Position numbers and translations under genes: made by a program. A stretch of DNA of 64,000 nucleotides, taken from the NCBI RefSeq assembly GCF_002154505.1, contig NZ_MUBM01000096.1, forward strand, positions 1 to 64,000. Reading direction: 5' to 3'. Positions 1-9,237 of this stretch are shown piece by piece. Each line of letters opens with the position of its first letter. The first letter of the stretch is position 1. Under the pieces are notes generated by a model. That model worked only from the letters and a program-made list of their open reading frames with translations. It was not told where the DNA came from and searched no databases. Source of the DNA: Streptomyces carpinensis (lineage in GTDB: Bacteria > Actinomycetota > Actinomycetes > Streptomycetales > Streptomycetaceae).

Positions 1-1203
1 CTGATCCGCAACCTCTTCCACGACCAGACCCAGCGGCGTACGGCGGTCGCCGTGTGGTCGACGGGCATGGCGGCCGGCGCCGCGCTCGGCCCGGTGGTCA
101 GCGGCGCGCTGCTGAACTGGTTCTGGTGGGGTTCCGTCTTCATCATCAACGTGCCGGTGATGGTGCTGCTGCTGGTGCTCGGGCCCCTGCTGCTGCCGGA
201 GTTCAGGGCCCACCTCGCCGGGCGTTTCGACCTGCTCAGCGCGCTGCTGTCACTCGCGGCCGTGCTGCCGGTCATCTACGGCTTCAAGAAGATCGCGATC
301 GACGGGTTCGACCTCGTCCCGGTCGCCGCGGTACTGGTCGGCCTGGCCGTCGCGCCGCTGTTCGTCCGCCGTCAGTTCCGGGTCGAGCAGCCGATGATCG
401 ACGTGGAGCTGTTGCGCAACCGGGTCTTCGGCGCGTCCGTACTGACGAACACGCTGGCGTCGTTCATCCTCGTCGGCTACTCCCTCTTCAGCACCCAGTA
501 CCTGCAGAACGTGCTCGGCATGAGCGCCCTCAAGGCCGCGCTCTGGACCATCCCGGGCACGATCGCCGTCGGCGCCGCCGTTCCCGTCGCCACCGTGCTG
601 GTGAGGACCATCAGGCCCGCGTACATCATCGGCACGGGGTTCAGCATCGCCACGTTCGCGCTGCTGATGCTCACACGGGTGCCGGCGAGCGACGGCCTGG
701 CGTACATGCTGGTGGGCATCATCGCGCTCGCCGTGGGGCTCACGCCCGTCCTCACGCTGGTCACCGAGATGGTCGTCGGTCAGGCGCCGCCCGAACGCGC
801 CGGCTCCGCGTCCGCTCTGCTGCAGACCGGTCAGGAGTTCGGGGGAGCGATGGGCATCGCCGTGCTGGGCACCATCGGTGCCGCCGCCTACCGGGGCAGT
901 TCCGCGCTGGACGCGCCCGCCGGCGTGCCGCAGCAGGCCCTGGACCCGGCCCGCGAGACCATCGGCGGCGCTCTCGCGGTCGCGCACACGCTGCCCGCGC
1001 CCGCCTCGGAGAGCCTGGTGACGGCGGCCCGCACCGCCTTCACCACCGAAGTCCACGTCGGCTCCATGGCCGGCGCCGTCGTCATGGCGCTGGCCGCCGT
1101 GTTCGCGCTCGCCACGCTGCGATCGGTCAAGAACGACACGGAGCGCTCCGCCGAACTCGCCGCCGCACCGCAGGGGACGGCGACTGCCGCCGGCGCCATG
1201 TGA
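1..1203 (+). CDS. MFS drug exporter, DHA2/EmrB-QacA type (5' end outside window)
   Basis: This is the C-terminal 400 residues of a 14-helix major facilitator exporter; reading is open from base 1, so the true start lies upstream. The visible part has the antiporter signature AGAALGPVVSGAL near its beginning followed by repeated hydrophobic helices, and late in the protein GSASALLQTGQEFGGAMG, typical of the QacA/EmrB branch. Such proteins sit in the cytoplasmic membrane and export drugs in exchange for protons. It is followed by a strong hairpin terminator, so it closes a transcription unit coming from the left. Its place beside a biosynthetic cluster suggests product export or self-resistance, which is inference. 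Confidence 0.85.
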   Translation: MIRNLFHDQTQRRTAVAVWSTGMAAGAALGPVVSGALLNWFWWGSVFIINVPVMVLLLVLGPLLLPEFRAHLAGRFDLLSALLSLAAVLPVIYGFKKIAIDGFDLVPVAAVLVGLAVAPLFVRRQFRVEQPMIDVELLRNRVFGASVLTNTLASFILVGYSLFSTQYLQNVLGMSALKAALWTIPGTIAVGAAVPVATVLVRTIRPAYIIGTGFSIATFALLMLTRVPASDGLAYMLVGIIALAVGLTPVLTLVTEMVVGQAPPERAGSASALLQTGQEFGGAMGIAVLGTIGAAAYRGSSALDAPAGVPQQALDPARETIGGALAVAHTLPAPASESLVTAARTAFTTEVHVGSMAGAVVMALAAVFALATLRSVKNDTERSAELAAAPQGTATAAGAM

Positions 1204-1220
1204 GCACCGCCGAACCCAGG

Positions 1221-1259
1221 AAGCCGCCCGGGCCCGCCTCTCAGGGGCCCGGGCGGCTT
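1221..1259 (+). terminator. Hairpin terminator after the MFS gene
   Basis: A perfect 15-bp inverted repeat (AAGCCGCCCGGGCCC and its complement, 9-base loop) starts 17 bases after the MFS stop codon. It has no long U-tract, as is usual for Streptomyces intrinsic terminators. It separates the MFS gene from the radical SAM gene that begins at 1519. Confidence 0.8.
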
Positions 1260-1518
1260 CGTGCCGACACCCTGCCGTCCGGCTGTGGCCGCATGGGGGC
1301 TTCCCACTCTCGCCTTCGCCCGAGCGGGGGCCGTCGCCGCGGAGCCACGCAGGGAACACTGCCCCGCGCCCCCCTTGGGCCGGCACACTCCGGCCCGTCG
1401 TAAGGGGTGGGCCTGGGGTCCGGTCCGGGGTCCTCTTGCGCGCGGCTCTCCCTAGCATCGAAACGCTCCCGAGCAAACCCCCGGAACCGGCCGGGCATCA
1501 GGCTGGAGGAACGTTCGC

Positions 1519-2916
1519 ATGTCCTTGCTGGCAACCGACCTCGTGGGAACGGGGCGCTTCCGCGCCTACGGGCCGCGGCAGCTCGACGAGATAGCGGATC
1601 GCTACGGATTGCCTACCGAGGTACGGGAAACCGTCCGGCTGGTGTCCCTGGTGCTGCCCTTCAGAGTCAACGAATACGTCCTGTCCGAACTGATCGACTG
1701 GGACCGCGTCCCGGACGACCCGATGTTCCAGCTGGTCTTCCCGCAGCGCGGCATGCTCTCCGAGCAGGACGAGCGGGGCCTGGCCGCGCTCTCCGCCGAC
1801 CCGGGCACCAAGGCGGGCCTGCGCTCCCTGGTCCAGCAGATCCGCGGCAGGCTCAACCCGCACCCGTCCGGTCAGAAGGAGCTCAACGTCCCCACCCGGG
1901 ACGGCGCCCCGCTGCCCGGCATGCAGCACAAGTACCGCGAGACGGTCCTGTACTTCCCCAGCCAGGGCCAGACCTGCCACGCGTACTGCACCTACTGCTT
2001 CCGCTGGGCCCAGTTCGTCGGCGACGCCGACCTGCGCTTCGCCGCACCCGACCCCAGCGGCCTCATCGCCTACCTCGGCGACCACCGCGACGTCACCGAT
2101 GTGCTGGTGACCGGTGGCGACCCGATGATCATGACGACCGAGCGGCTGGTGAACCACCTGGAACCGCTGCTCGGCGTGGACACCGTCCGGACCGTCCGGA
2201 TCGGCACCAAGTCGGTCGCCTACTGGCCCCAGCGATTCGTCACCGACCCCGACGCCGACGACCTTCTCAGGCTCTTCGAGAAGGTGACCGCAACCGGCCG
2301 CAACCTCGCGGTCATGGCGCACTTCAGCCACCCGCGCGAGCTGCGCACCGACATGGCCCGCCGCGCACTGGCCCGTATCCGCTCCACCGGCGCGGTCGTC
2401 TACTGCCAGGCCCCGCTGATCGCCCGCGTCAACGACGACGCCGCCGACCTCGCCGCCCTGTGGCGCGCCGAACACGCGGCCGGCGCCGTGCCGTACTACA
2501 TGTTCGTCGAGCGCGACACCGGCCCGTACGACTACTTCAAGGTGCCGCTCGCCCGCGCCGTGGACCTCTTCCAGGCCGCCTACCGCACCCTGCCCGGACT
2601 CGCCCGCACGGTTCGCGGACCCGTGATGTCCGCGACGCCCGGCAAGGTCGTGGTCGACGGCGTGGAGGACACCCCCGAGGGCCGCTTCTTCCAGTTGCGC
2701 ATGCTGCAGGCCCGTCAGCCGGCCGTGGTGGGGCGTCCGTTCCGGGCGTTCCACGACCCCGCCGCCGCCTGGCTCGACGAGCTGCGCCTGCACCCGGACA
2801 CCCCCGCCGACATCGTACGGGCCGTGACCGGACACGACCGGGCCGCCGAGGCGGCCGAGGACAGCGACGACACCGCGGACACCGGCCCGCTGGCAGTCGC
2901 CGCCGGGGCCCGCTGA
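1519..2916 (+). CDS. KamA-family radical SAM aminomutase
   Basis: This 465-residue protein resembles lysine/glutamate/arginine 2,3-aminomutases, which use a 4Fe-4S cluster, SAM and PLP to move an alpha-amino group to the beta carbon. The cluster motif is CX3CX2C (Cys153, Cys157, Cys160), followed by a glycine-rich SAM region TGGDPMIM. Lys376 in ATPGK occupies the position of the PLP lysine in lysine 2,3-aminomutase. The aspartate that precedes that lysine in the lysine enzyme (in VDAPGGGGK) is not conserved here, so the substrate is probably not plain lysine (inference). The start follows GGAGGAA at a 7-base spacing. The aminotransferase begins 10 bases downstream, so the two are co-transcribed, presumably to supply an unusual amino acid building block. 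Confidence 0.82.
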   Translation: MSLLATDLVGTGRFRAYGPRQLDEIADRYGLPTEVRETVRLVSLVLPFRVNEYVLSELIDWDRVPDDPMFQLVFPQRGMLSEQDERGLAALSADPGTKAGLRSLVQQIRGRLNPHPSGQKELNVPTRDGAPLPGMQHKYRETVLYFPSQGQTCHAYCTYCFRWAQFVGDADLRFAAPDPSGLIAYLGDHRDVTDVLVTGGDPMIMTTERLVNHLEPLLGVDTVRTVRIGTKSVAYWPQRFVTDPDADDLLRLFEKVTATGRNLAVMAHFSHPRELRTDMARRALARIRSTGAVVYCQAPLIARVNDDAADLAALWRAEHAAGAVPYYMFVERDTGPYDYFKVPLARAVDLFQAAYRTLPGLARTVRGPVMSATPGKVVVDGVEDTPEGRFFQLRMLQARQPAVVGRPFRAFHDPAAAWLDELRLHPDTPADIVRAVTGHDRAAEAAEDSDDTADTGPLAVAAGAR

Positions 2917-2926
2917 GGAGCCCGAG

Positions 2927-4216
2927 ATGACCGACACGGCAACGACCGACACCCCGGCCATCCGTACCAGGATGTCGCCGAACCTGGAGCTCAACCAGCT
3001 CGTCGCGCAGCGCCAGGCCGCCGGGGAACCCCTTGTGCACCTGGGCTTCGGCGAGTCCCGGCTGCCGCCCTTCGAGCCGCTCGTCGAGCGCGTCGCCGTG
3101 GGGGCGCGGCAGACGGCGTACGGACCGGTGGCCGGCGATCTCGCCGTACGGGCCGCGGGCGCGGGCTGGTTCACCCGCCGCCGGCTGCCGACCGAACCCG
3201 ACCAGGTGGTCGTGGCGCCGGGCAGCAAGCCGCTGCTGATGGCCCTCGATCTGGTGGTGCCCGGAGACGTCCTGCTGCCGCGCCCGGCGTGGAACACCTA
3301 CGCCCCGCAGGCCGCCCTGGCCGGCAAGCGGGCCCTCGCCGTGGAGATCCCCGCGGAGTGCGGCGGGATCCCTGACCCCGGCGCGCTGCGAGAGCGGATC
3401 CGGGCGGCGCGGACCGCCGGACACGACCCGCGCATCCTGGTGCTGACCCTGCCCGACAACCCCACCGGCACCCTGGCCCCGCCGCACCTCGTACGGGAGT
3501 TGTGCGCCATCGCGGAGCAGGAGGACCTGCTGATCGTCTCGGACGAGATCTACCGGGACGTGATGCACGACCCTGCCACCCCCTACCTCAGCCCCGCCGA
3601 GGTCGCCCCGGAACGGACCGTGGTCACCAGCGGGCTGAGCAAGAGCCTCGCGGTGGGCGGCTGGCGGATCGGCATCGCGCGGTTCCCGCTCGGGCCCTGG
3701 GGCGAGGCGATCCGGGCCGGGGTGCTCTCCGCGGCCAGCGAGATCTGGTCCACGCTGGCCCGGCCCATGCAGGAGGCGGCGGCGTACGCCTTCGCGGAGC
3801 CGCCGGAGATCCGGCGGCGGCTCGCGGCGAGCGCACGGCTGCACGGGGTCGTCGCCCGCGAGGTGCACCGCATCTGTGTCGCGGCGGGCGCCCGCTGCCG
3901 CCCCCCGGTCGGCGCCTTCTACGTCTACCCCGACTTCGAGCCGCTGCGCGAGGAACTCGCCGCCAAGCGGTCGGTGACCGACTCGCCCTCGCTGGCCCGC
4001 TTCCTGCTGGACCGGTTCGGTGTCGTGGTGCTCGGCGGCCATCTGCTCGGCGACGACGAGGGCGCCCTGAGGTTCAAGGCCGCCACGAGCATGCTGTACG
4101 GCGCGACGGCCGAGGAGCAGCAGCAGTCGCTGGACGCGGAGGATCCGCTGGCGCTGCCGCATGTGCGCCGGCCCCTCGACCGGATCGAGGAAAGCCTCAT
4201 GGGAATCCTCGGCTGA
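2927..4216 (+). CDS. PLP-dependent aminotransferase, class I/II
   Basis: This 429-residue fold-type I aminotransferase has the cofactor lysine Lys239 in SGLSKSLAVGGWRIG, the NPTG motif (DNPTGTLAPP) and the pyridoxal-anchoring aspartate in IVSDEIYRDV. It is co-directional with the aminomutase and starts 10 bases after it. It should exchange an amino group between an amino acid and a 2-oxo acid, and the operon suggests it acts on the precursor or product of the aminomutase. The substrate cannot be read from sequence. A long bidirectional hairpin terminator follows. Confidence 0.85.
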   Translation: MTDTATTDTPAIRTRMSPNLELNQLVAQRQAAGEPLVHLGFGESRLPPFEPLVERVAVGARQTAYGPVAGDLAVRAAGAGWFTRRRLPTEPDQVVVAPGSKPLLMALDLVVPGDVLLPRPAWNTYAPQAALAGKRALAVEIPAECGGIPDPGALRERIRAARTAGHDPRILVLTLPDNPTGTLAPPHLVRELCAIAEQEDLLIVSDEIYRDVMHDPATPYLSPAEVAPERTVVTSGLSKSLAVGGWRIGIARFPLGPWGEAIRAGVLSAASEIWSTLARPMQEAAAYAFAEPPEIRRRLAASARLHGVVAREVHRICVAAGARCRPPVGAFYVYPDFEPLREELAAKRSVTDSPSLARFLLDRFGVVVLGGHLLGDDEGALRFKAATSMLYGATAEEQQQSLDAEDPLALPHVRRPLDRIEESLMGILG

Positions 4217-4238
4217 TTTCGGTCCGGGTCACGAAAGG

Positions 4239-4286
4239 CCGGTCGGCCCGCATCGGATGATGTGACGTCCGATTCGGGCCGACCGG
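4239..4286. terminator. Bidirectional terminator between convergent genes
   Basis: The outer stem is 12 bp (CCGGTCGGCCCG and complement). After single-base interruptions an inner 6-bp stem (ATCGGA/TCCGAT) extends it. It lies between the stop codons of the aminotransferase (+) and the carrier protein (-), so it can end both transcripts. Confidence 0.8.
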
Positions 4287-4297
4287 GGGAGTTGAAT

Positions 4298-4594
4298 TCA
4301 GGTGTTCGGGTTCGCCATTGCCCTGAGCGTGTGCCACAGGATATCCGGAGTGGCGAAATTCTCCCGGTGCAGGGCGTCGTCCAGGAAACGCACCTTGTAG
4401 GTGCTCTCCAGGGCGGCGAGCAGTTCGACCGTACCCACCGAGTCCAGCCCCAGGTGGGGTAGGTCGGCGTCCCCGGTCAGCGGCTCGTCGGACGACAGGA
4501 ACGGCAGATGGGGGCGGAGCACCGCCTCGAAAGCGCCGTCCCAGGAATCGTTCAGCAGTGCGCCGTTTTCGGCGACGGAAATGTTATCGGTCAT
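4298..4594 (-). CDS. Free-standing acyl/aminoacyl carrier protein
   Basis: This 98-residue acidic carrier protein has the phosphopantetheine serine in [11 protein letters not shown] (about residue 52). The ATG at 4594 gives normal carrier-protein length; the reading frame continues upstream without carrier-like sequence. It is divergent from the stand-alone adenylation enzyme, with 126 bases of comparatively AT-rich DNA between them, which must hold promoters for both. The pairing suggests the adenylation enzyme loads an amino acid on this carrier, as VinN does with VinL in vicenistatin biosynthesis (inference). Confidence 0.85.
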   Translation of the reverse strand: MTDNISVAENGALLNDSWDGAFEAVLRPHLPFLSSDEPLTGDADLPHLGLDSVGTVELLAALESTYKVRFLDDALHRENFATPDILWHTLRAMANPNT

Positions 4595-4720
4595 ACGAGA
4601 ATAATGAAGCCGGTGCGAGTGGGTGTCAATAACGCTTCCGGAGGACGCGAAATTGCGGGATTCCATCCCGCGCATCGGCTCGGCTGTTTTCTGCCGGAAT
4701 TCCGACGAGAAGGAGCAGAG

Positions 4721-6382
4721 ATGGAAGGCGCAGAGTGGGAAGGGGTGTCGTCGAGCGCGCTGCACGGCCGTTTCCTGCGCGGTCTGCAGCGGTCCCCGCA
4801 GGGCGTCGCGGTGCGCGTCGGCCAGGACACGGTCACCTACGCCCGGGCCCATGAGCTCGCCCTGTCCTGGGCCGGCGCCCTGCTGGCCGCGCCCGGCGGC
4901 CCGCCCAAAGCAGTGGGCATCGTCACGGGCCGCAGCCTGACCGCGTACCTCGGCATCCTGGCGAGCCTGTACGCCGGGGTCACCGCGGTGCCGCTGCTGG
5001 CCGACTTCCCGGACGGCAAGATCGCGGCGATGCTGGAGTCCGCCGAGGTCTCGGCACTGATCGTCGACGAGGACGGCGCCGCCCTCCTCCCACGCCTGGC
5101 CCACCACCCCGTCGGATCACGCGACGTCGCGGTCCTGGCCCCGCACGCCGACCCGCCCACCGCCGGCACCCCGGCCGACTCCGGGAGCCCCACGCCCGGC
5201 CTGGCCGGGGCCGGCGCCTTCCGCCCCGTCACACCCGGTCCTGGCACCGCTCTCACCCGACCCCGTCCCGCCGGTCCCGACGACGTGGCCTACGTGCTGT
5301 TCACCTCCGGCTCCACCGGCCGTCCCAAGGGCGTGCGACTCACCCACGGCAACATGGCGCACTACTTCGGGCTGATGGACGCCTGGTACGACTTCACCGA
5401 GCACGACGTCTTCTCCCAGGCCGCCGGCCTCAACTGGGACTCGGCCGTCTCCGACCTGTGGTGTGCCTGGGCCGTCGGCGCCCCCTTGGTCTCGGTGTCG
5501 CCACACGCCTACCGCGACCTGCCCGCCTTCGTGAACGAACACGGCATCACCGTCTGGTTCTCCGCCCCCAGCGTGATCTCCCTGGCCCGGCGCACCGGCC
5601 GGCTCACCCCCGGCAGCATGCCCACGCTGCGCTGGACGTACTTCGGCGGCGAGGCGCTGCAGTTCCAGGACACCGACGCCTGGCAGCAGGCCGCCCCCGG
5701 CTCCGCGGTCATCAACGTGTACGGCCCCACGGAGATGACCATCACCACCCATCGCCACCGCTGGTCGCCGGACGAGTCGACCCGGCTCGGCATGAACGGC
5801 GTCGTGCCGCTGGGCCGGCTGCACGACGGACACGCCGAGCTGCTGCTGGGCGCGGACGGCGACCCTCGCACCGACGAGGGCGAACTGTGGCTCTCCGGAC
5901 CGCAGTTGTCGGCCGGCTACCTCGACCCGGAGGACGGCCGGGGCAAGTACCTGGAGCACGACGGTGCGCTGTGGTACCGCACCGGGGACCGGGTGCGCCG
6001 GCTCCCCGACGGCCAGCTGGTCTACCTCGGGCGCACCGACTCCCAGGTGCAGGTCCAGGGCTACCGGGTGGAGCTGGCCGAGGTCGAGCACGCCCTGCGC
6101 ACCGGCACCCCGGTGGCCGACGCGGTCGTGGTGGGCGTGCCGGTCGCGGGCAGCACCGAACTCGTCACCTTCTACCTCGGCGAGCCGCACTCCCCTCAGG
6201 AGCTGCGCCGGGGCCTGCTGGCGCTGCTGCCGCCGCAGATGGTCCCGCGCCACTACCACCGGCTCGACGCGTTCCCCCTCAACACCAACAAGAAGACCGA
6301 CCGTCTGCGCCTGACCGCGCACGCGGCGGAACTGCTCGGCACGCCCGCGCAGGGCACGTCCCCCCACACGGACCACAGATGA
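4721..6382 (+). CDS. Stand-alone adenylation enzyme (amino acid-ACP ligase, ANL superfamily)
   Basis: This 553-residue ANL enzyme resembles a single NRPS A domain without a fused carrier. Motifs in order are [12 protein letters not shown] (A3, about residue 195), [11 protein letters not shown] (A5), [14 protein letters not shown] (A7), [18 protein letters not shown] (A8) and the catalytic lysine Lys525 in NTNKKTDR (A10). An aspartate in the LNWDSAVSD segment sits where A domains bind the amino group, so an amino acid substrate is likely. The start at 4721 follows AAGGAG, although the frame is open upstream. It is the natural partner of the divergent carrier protein. The next gene follows after 26 bases, so they form an operon. 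Confidence 0.85.
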   Translation: MEGAEWEGVSSSALHGRFLRGLQRSPQGVAVRVGQDTVTYARAHELALSWAGALLAAPGGPPKAVGIVTGRSLTAYLGILASLYAGVTAVPLLADFPDGKIAAMLESAEVSALIVDEDGAALLPRLAHHPVGSRDVAVLAPHADPPTAGTPADSGSPTPGLAGAGAFRPVTPGPGTALTRPRPAGPDDVAYVLFTSGSTGRPKGVRLTHGNMAHYFGLMDAWYDFTEHDVFSQAAGLNWDSAVSDLWCAWAVGAPLVSVSPHAYRDLPAFVNEHGITVWFSAPSVISLARRTGRLTPGSMPTLRWTYFGGEALQFQDTDAWQQAAPGSAVINVYGPTEMTITTHRHRWSPDESTRLGMNGVVPLGRLHDGHAELLLGADGDPRTDEGELWLSGPQLSAGYLDPEDGRGKYLEHDGALWYRTGDRVRRLPDGQLVYLGRTDSQVQVQGYRVELAEVEHALRTGTPVADAVVVGVPVAGSTELVTFYLGEPHSPQELRRGLLALLPPQMVPRHYHRLDAFPLNTNKKTDRLRLTAHAAELLGTPAQGTSPHTDHR

Positions 6383-6408
6383 CGCACAGAAACGGAAAGG
6401 GAAGACCC

Positions 6409-8028
6409 ATGCTCAGTCTCGTCGGAGCAGGGCGCGGGGCGGTGCGCAGACTCGCGCTGCTGGCCGTGCTCATGCTCGCCGCGGCCCTGCTCTCCGCGCA
6501 GCCGGCCACGGCCACCGGGGACGCTGTCGACGCCACCGGGAGCTCCTCCTGGCCGACGTTCGGGCACGACCTGGCACAGACCCGCTTCAACCCGGCCGAG
6601 AAGACGATCAACCCGAGCAACGCGGGCCGGCTGAAGGCCAAGTGGACGTACCGGACCCACGGCGACGTCTCCGCCACCCCCGCGGTGGTCGGCGGCGCGG
6701 TGTACTTCCCCGACTGGGGCGGCTACCTGCACAAGGTGGACGCGGCCACGGGGCGGAGCATCTGGTCCTACCCCATATCCGACTACAACGGGATGGCGGG
6801 CTCGGTGTCCCGCACCAGCCCCGCCGTCGTCGACGGCGTCGTCTACATCGGCGACTACGACCACGCGTACCTGATGGCGGTCAGCGCCAAGACCGGCCGG
6901 CTCGTCTGGCGCAAGCAGCTGGACACGCAGTACCTGGCCGTGCTCACCCAGTCGCCCGTGGTGTACAACGGGGTGGTCTACGAGGGCGTCTCCTCCCGCG
7001 AGTCGGAGCTGAGGGGCGCCGACCCGACGTACACCTGCTGCACGTTCCGCGGCAGCATGAACGCCCTCGACGCCAGGACCGGGAAGCTGCTGTGGCGGAC
7101 GTACACCGTGCCGGACAACGGCGGCAAGCCGGGCGGCTACAGCGGCGTCGCGGTCTGGGGCGCCCCGGCCATCGACCCGTCGACCAACACGGTGTACTTC
7201 ACCACCGGCAACAACTACCAGTTGCCGCAGAGCGTCCTGGACTGCCAGAGCGCCGGCGGCACTCCCGGCGAGTGCATGGACCCGGAGAACTACGTCGACT
7301 CGGTGCTGGCCGTCGACATGTCCAGCGGCCGCGTCAAGTGGGCCTCCGGCGCACGCAAGTTCGACGCCTGGAACAGCGGCTGTGTGGACGGGCTGCCACC
7401 GAACAACTGCCCCACCAACCACGGTGAGGACAGCGACTTCGGCGACGGCTCGCACCTGTTCACCATCAAGAACGCCGACGGCACGTACCGCAAGGTGATC
7501 GGCGCGGGCCAGAAGAGCGGCGAGTACTGGCTGCTCGACGCGGCCACCGGCGAGGTCGTCTGGAGCGCCGCGGCCGGCCCCGGCGGCCACGTCGGCGGCA
7601 TCGAGTGGGGCACGGCGTACGACGGCAAGCGCATCTACCTGGCCGAGGCGGACTTCAACAAGCTGCAGTACCCGATGGCCGACGGCACGACGACCAGCGG
7701 CAGCTCCTTCGTGGCCCTCGACCCGCGGACCGGCCGGATCCTGTGGCAGGTCGCGGACCCCTCGGACGGATTCGCGTGGGGCGCGCTCAGCGTGGCGGGC
7801 GGCGTGGTGTTCGCCTCCTCCACCAGCGGGCGCATGTACGCGCTGAACGCGGCCACCGGCGCGTACCTCTGGGACTTCAGCGCCCCGTACTCCTCCAACG
7901 CCGGCCCCGCGATCGTGGACGGCACCGTGTACTGGGGCAACGGCTACCAGCGCTTCGCGTCCGGCGGCGGCACCACCGGCAGCGACACCGAGGGAACCTT
8001 CTACGCCTTCAGCGTCGACGGGCGCTGA
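6409..8028 (+). CDS. Secreted PQQ-type beta-propeller dehydrogenase
   Basis: This 539-residue protein has a signal peptide (positive N-terminus, hydrophobic LALLAVLMLAAALL, then AQPATA). At least seven blades carry the quinoprotein signature xTGxxxW (DAATGRSIW, SAKTGRLVW, DARTGKLLW, DAATGEVVW, DPRTGRILW and others). Adjacent cysteines Cys210-Cys211 match the vicinal disulfide of PQQ alcohol dehydrogenases, which supports an enzyme rather than a BamB-like scaffold. The ATG at 6409 has a GGAAAGGGAAG ribosome site; an ATG at 6379 that overlaps the previous stop is possible but leaves a poorer signal peptide. Being secreted, it would oxidise a substrate outside the membrane, perhaps finishing or activating the exported product (inference). 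Confidence 0.82.
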   Translation: MLSLVGAGRGAVRRLALLAVLMLAAALLSAQPATATGDAVDATGSSSWPTFGHDLAQTRFNPAEKTINPSNAGRLKAKWTYRTHGDVSATPAVVGGAVYFPDWGGYLHKVDAATGRSIWSYPISDYNGMAGSVSRTSPAVVDGVVYIGDYDHAYLMAVSAKTGRLVWRKQLDTQYLAVLTQSPVVYNGVVYEGVSSRESELRGADPTYTCCTFRGSMNALDARTGKLLWRTYTVPDNGGKPGGYSGVAVWGAPAIDPSTNTVYFTTGNNYQLPQSVLDCQSAGGTPGECMDPENYVDSVLAVDMSSGRVKWASGARKFDAWNSGCVDGLPPNNCPTNHGEDSDFGDGSHLFTIKNADGTYRKVIGAGQKSGEYWLLDAATGEVVWSAAAGPGGHVGGIEWGTAYDGKRIYLAEADFNKLQYPMADGTTTSGSSFVALDPRTGRILWQVADPSDGFAWGALSVAGGVVFASSTSGRMYALNAATGAYLWDFSAPYSSNAGPAIVDGTVYWGNGYQRFASGGGTTGSDTEGTFYAFSVDGR

Positions 8029-8049
8029 TCCGCGCGCCACACATGGATC

Positions 8050-8079
8050 GGGGGCCGGTGCCCGACGGCACCGGCCCCC
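8050..8079. terminator. Bidirectional hairpin terminator
   Basis: A perfect 13-bp stem (GGGGGCCGGTGCC and complement) with the loop CGAC lies 21 bases after the quinoprotein stop and just beyond the stop of the convergent acyltransferase gene. Confidence 0.85.
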
Positions 8080-8097
8080 TGCGCGTGAGCGCGAACG

Positions 8098-9075
8098 TCA
8101 GACGAGCGCCGCCGGCCGGCGGCGCACCGGCCGCATGACCGACGCCGGGGTGACGGGCCGCACCCGGAAGGCCCGTGTGGTCGCGGCGACCCGCGTGAAC
8201 AGGCCGTCCTGACCCGCCACATGCAGCGTGCCCACACCTGCCCCGCTGAGCGCGGACACCACATCGGGCCAGTGCACCGTGCGGACGAAACCGTCCAGCA
8301 GCATCCCGCGCACCTCGGCGCCCGTGGTCAGCGTCCGGCCGTCCTGGTCGGCGACCACCGGCAGCAGCGGATCCGACCAGGTCATGCCGGAGAAGATCTC
8401 CGCGTCCACGCGTTCGCGCAGCGGGCCGAACAGATGGCTGTGCATCGGCGGCTTCATCGTGTACAGCGGCATGCCGCCCAGCGAGCGGATCCGCTGCTGA
8501 AGCCCGCCCAGCACCTCCTCGCGCACCGTGAGCATGAAGAAGTCGTGGTCGACGACGCAGGCGACGTCGTGGAACTCGCCGCGCTCCGCCAGCTCGTCGC
8601 GCAGCAGCCGCAGCCTCTCCTCGGGCAGCCGTGCCATCGACTGCGTCACCAGCTCGGGATGCTCGGCGGCGAAGTACTCCTCCATCACCTCCGCGAGCCG
8701 CGCCGTCATGCGCACCGCGTCCGCGAAGTCCAGCACCCCGGCGTACACCGAGGCGGCCCGGCCGCCGAAGCTGGGGCCCACCACCAGTTCCGGGCGGATC
8801 TCCAGCCGCTCCTCGGCCCAGCGCGCCAGCGCCAGGCAGTTCACCACGAAGGAGATCTGCCCGTACACCGAGTAGTCGCCTTCGGTCTGCTGATAGCGGT
8901 CGGTCAGCCGGTAGCCCAGCACCTCGTCGGCCCTCGCCAGCAGCTGTCTGGCGTAGGGGTCGACCAGCATGAACCTGGCCACCTCGGAGAAGGGCGTGGG
9001 CCCCATCCCGGGGAAGACGACCGCCGACCCCTGCCTTGCTCGTGTGTCCGTGTCACCGAGAACGTGAGTGTCCAT
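8098..9075 (-). CDS. Discrete acyltransferase, VinK-like
   Basis: This protein of about 325 residues has the FabD/AT fold. It opens with VVFPGMGPTPFSEVARFM, contains the nucleophile elbow GPSFGG (GHSLG in malonyl transferases) and a later PPMHSHLFGPL that supplies the catalytic histidine. The altered elbow and the absence of the usual malonyl-recognition motif suggest it does not use malonyl-CoA. Discrete enzymes of this kind, such as VinK, move an aminoacyl or dipeptidyl group from a free carrier protein to a PKS carrier protein. That role fits the free carrier and ligase nearby (inference). The ATG at 9075 was chosen; a GTG at 9099 is the alternative. It is transcribed divergently from the ligase gene at 9238. 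Confidence 0.75.
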   Translation of the reverse strand: MDTHVLGDTDTRARQGSAVVFPGMGPTPFSEVARFMLVDPYARQLLARADEVLGYRLTDRYQQTEGDYSVYGQISFVVNCLALARWAEERLEIRPELVVGPSFGGRAASVYAGVLDFADAVRMTARLAEVMEEYFAAEHPELVTQSMARLPEERLRLLRDELAERGEFHDVACVVDHDFFMLTVREEVLGGLQQRIRSLGGMPLYTMKPPMHSHLFGPLRERVDAEIFSGMTWSDPLLPVVADQDGRTLTTGAEVRGMLLDGFVRTVHWPDVVSALSGAGVGTLHVAGQDGLFTRVAATTRAFRVRPVTPASVMRPVRRRPAALV

Positions 9076-9237
9076 ACCACCGAGAATCGGGCCCGGCACC
9101 CCCGCCGAGGACCCCTGTCCACCCCTACCGGACCGCCCCGACGCCGCTTTGGCGCGCCTTTAGGGCCCGCGCGGACCATCGCTCGGTACGAGTGGTCCGC
9201 GAACCCACGGACACGCTGACGCGAGGGGATGCCGGGG

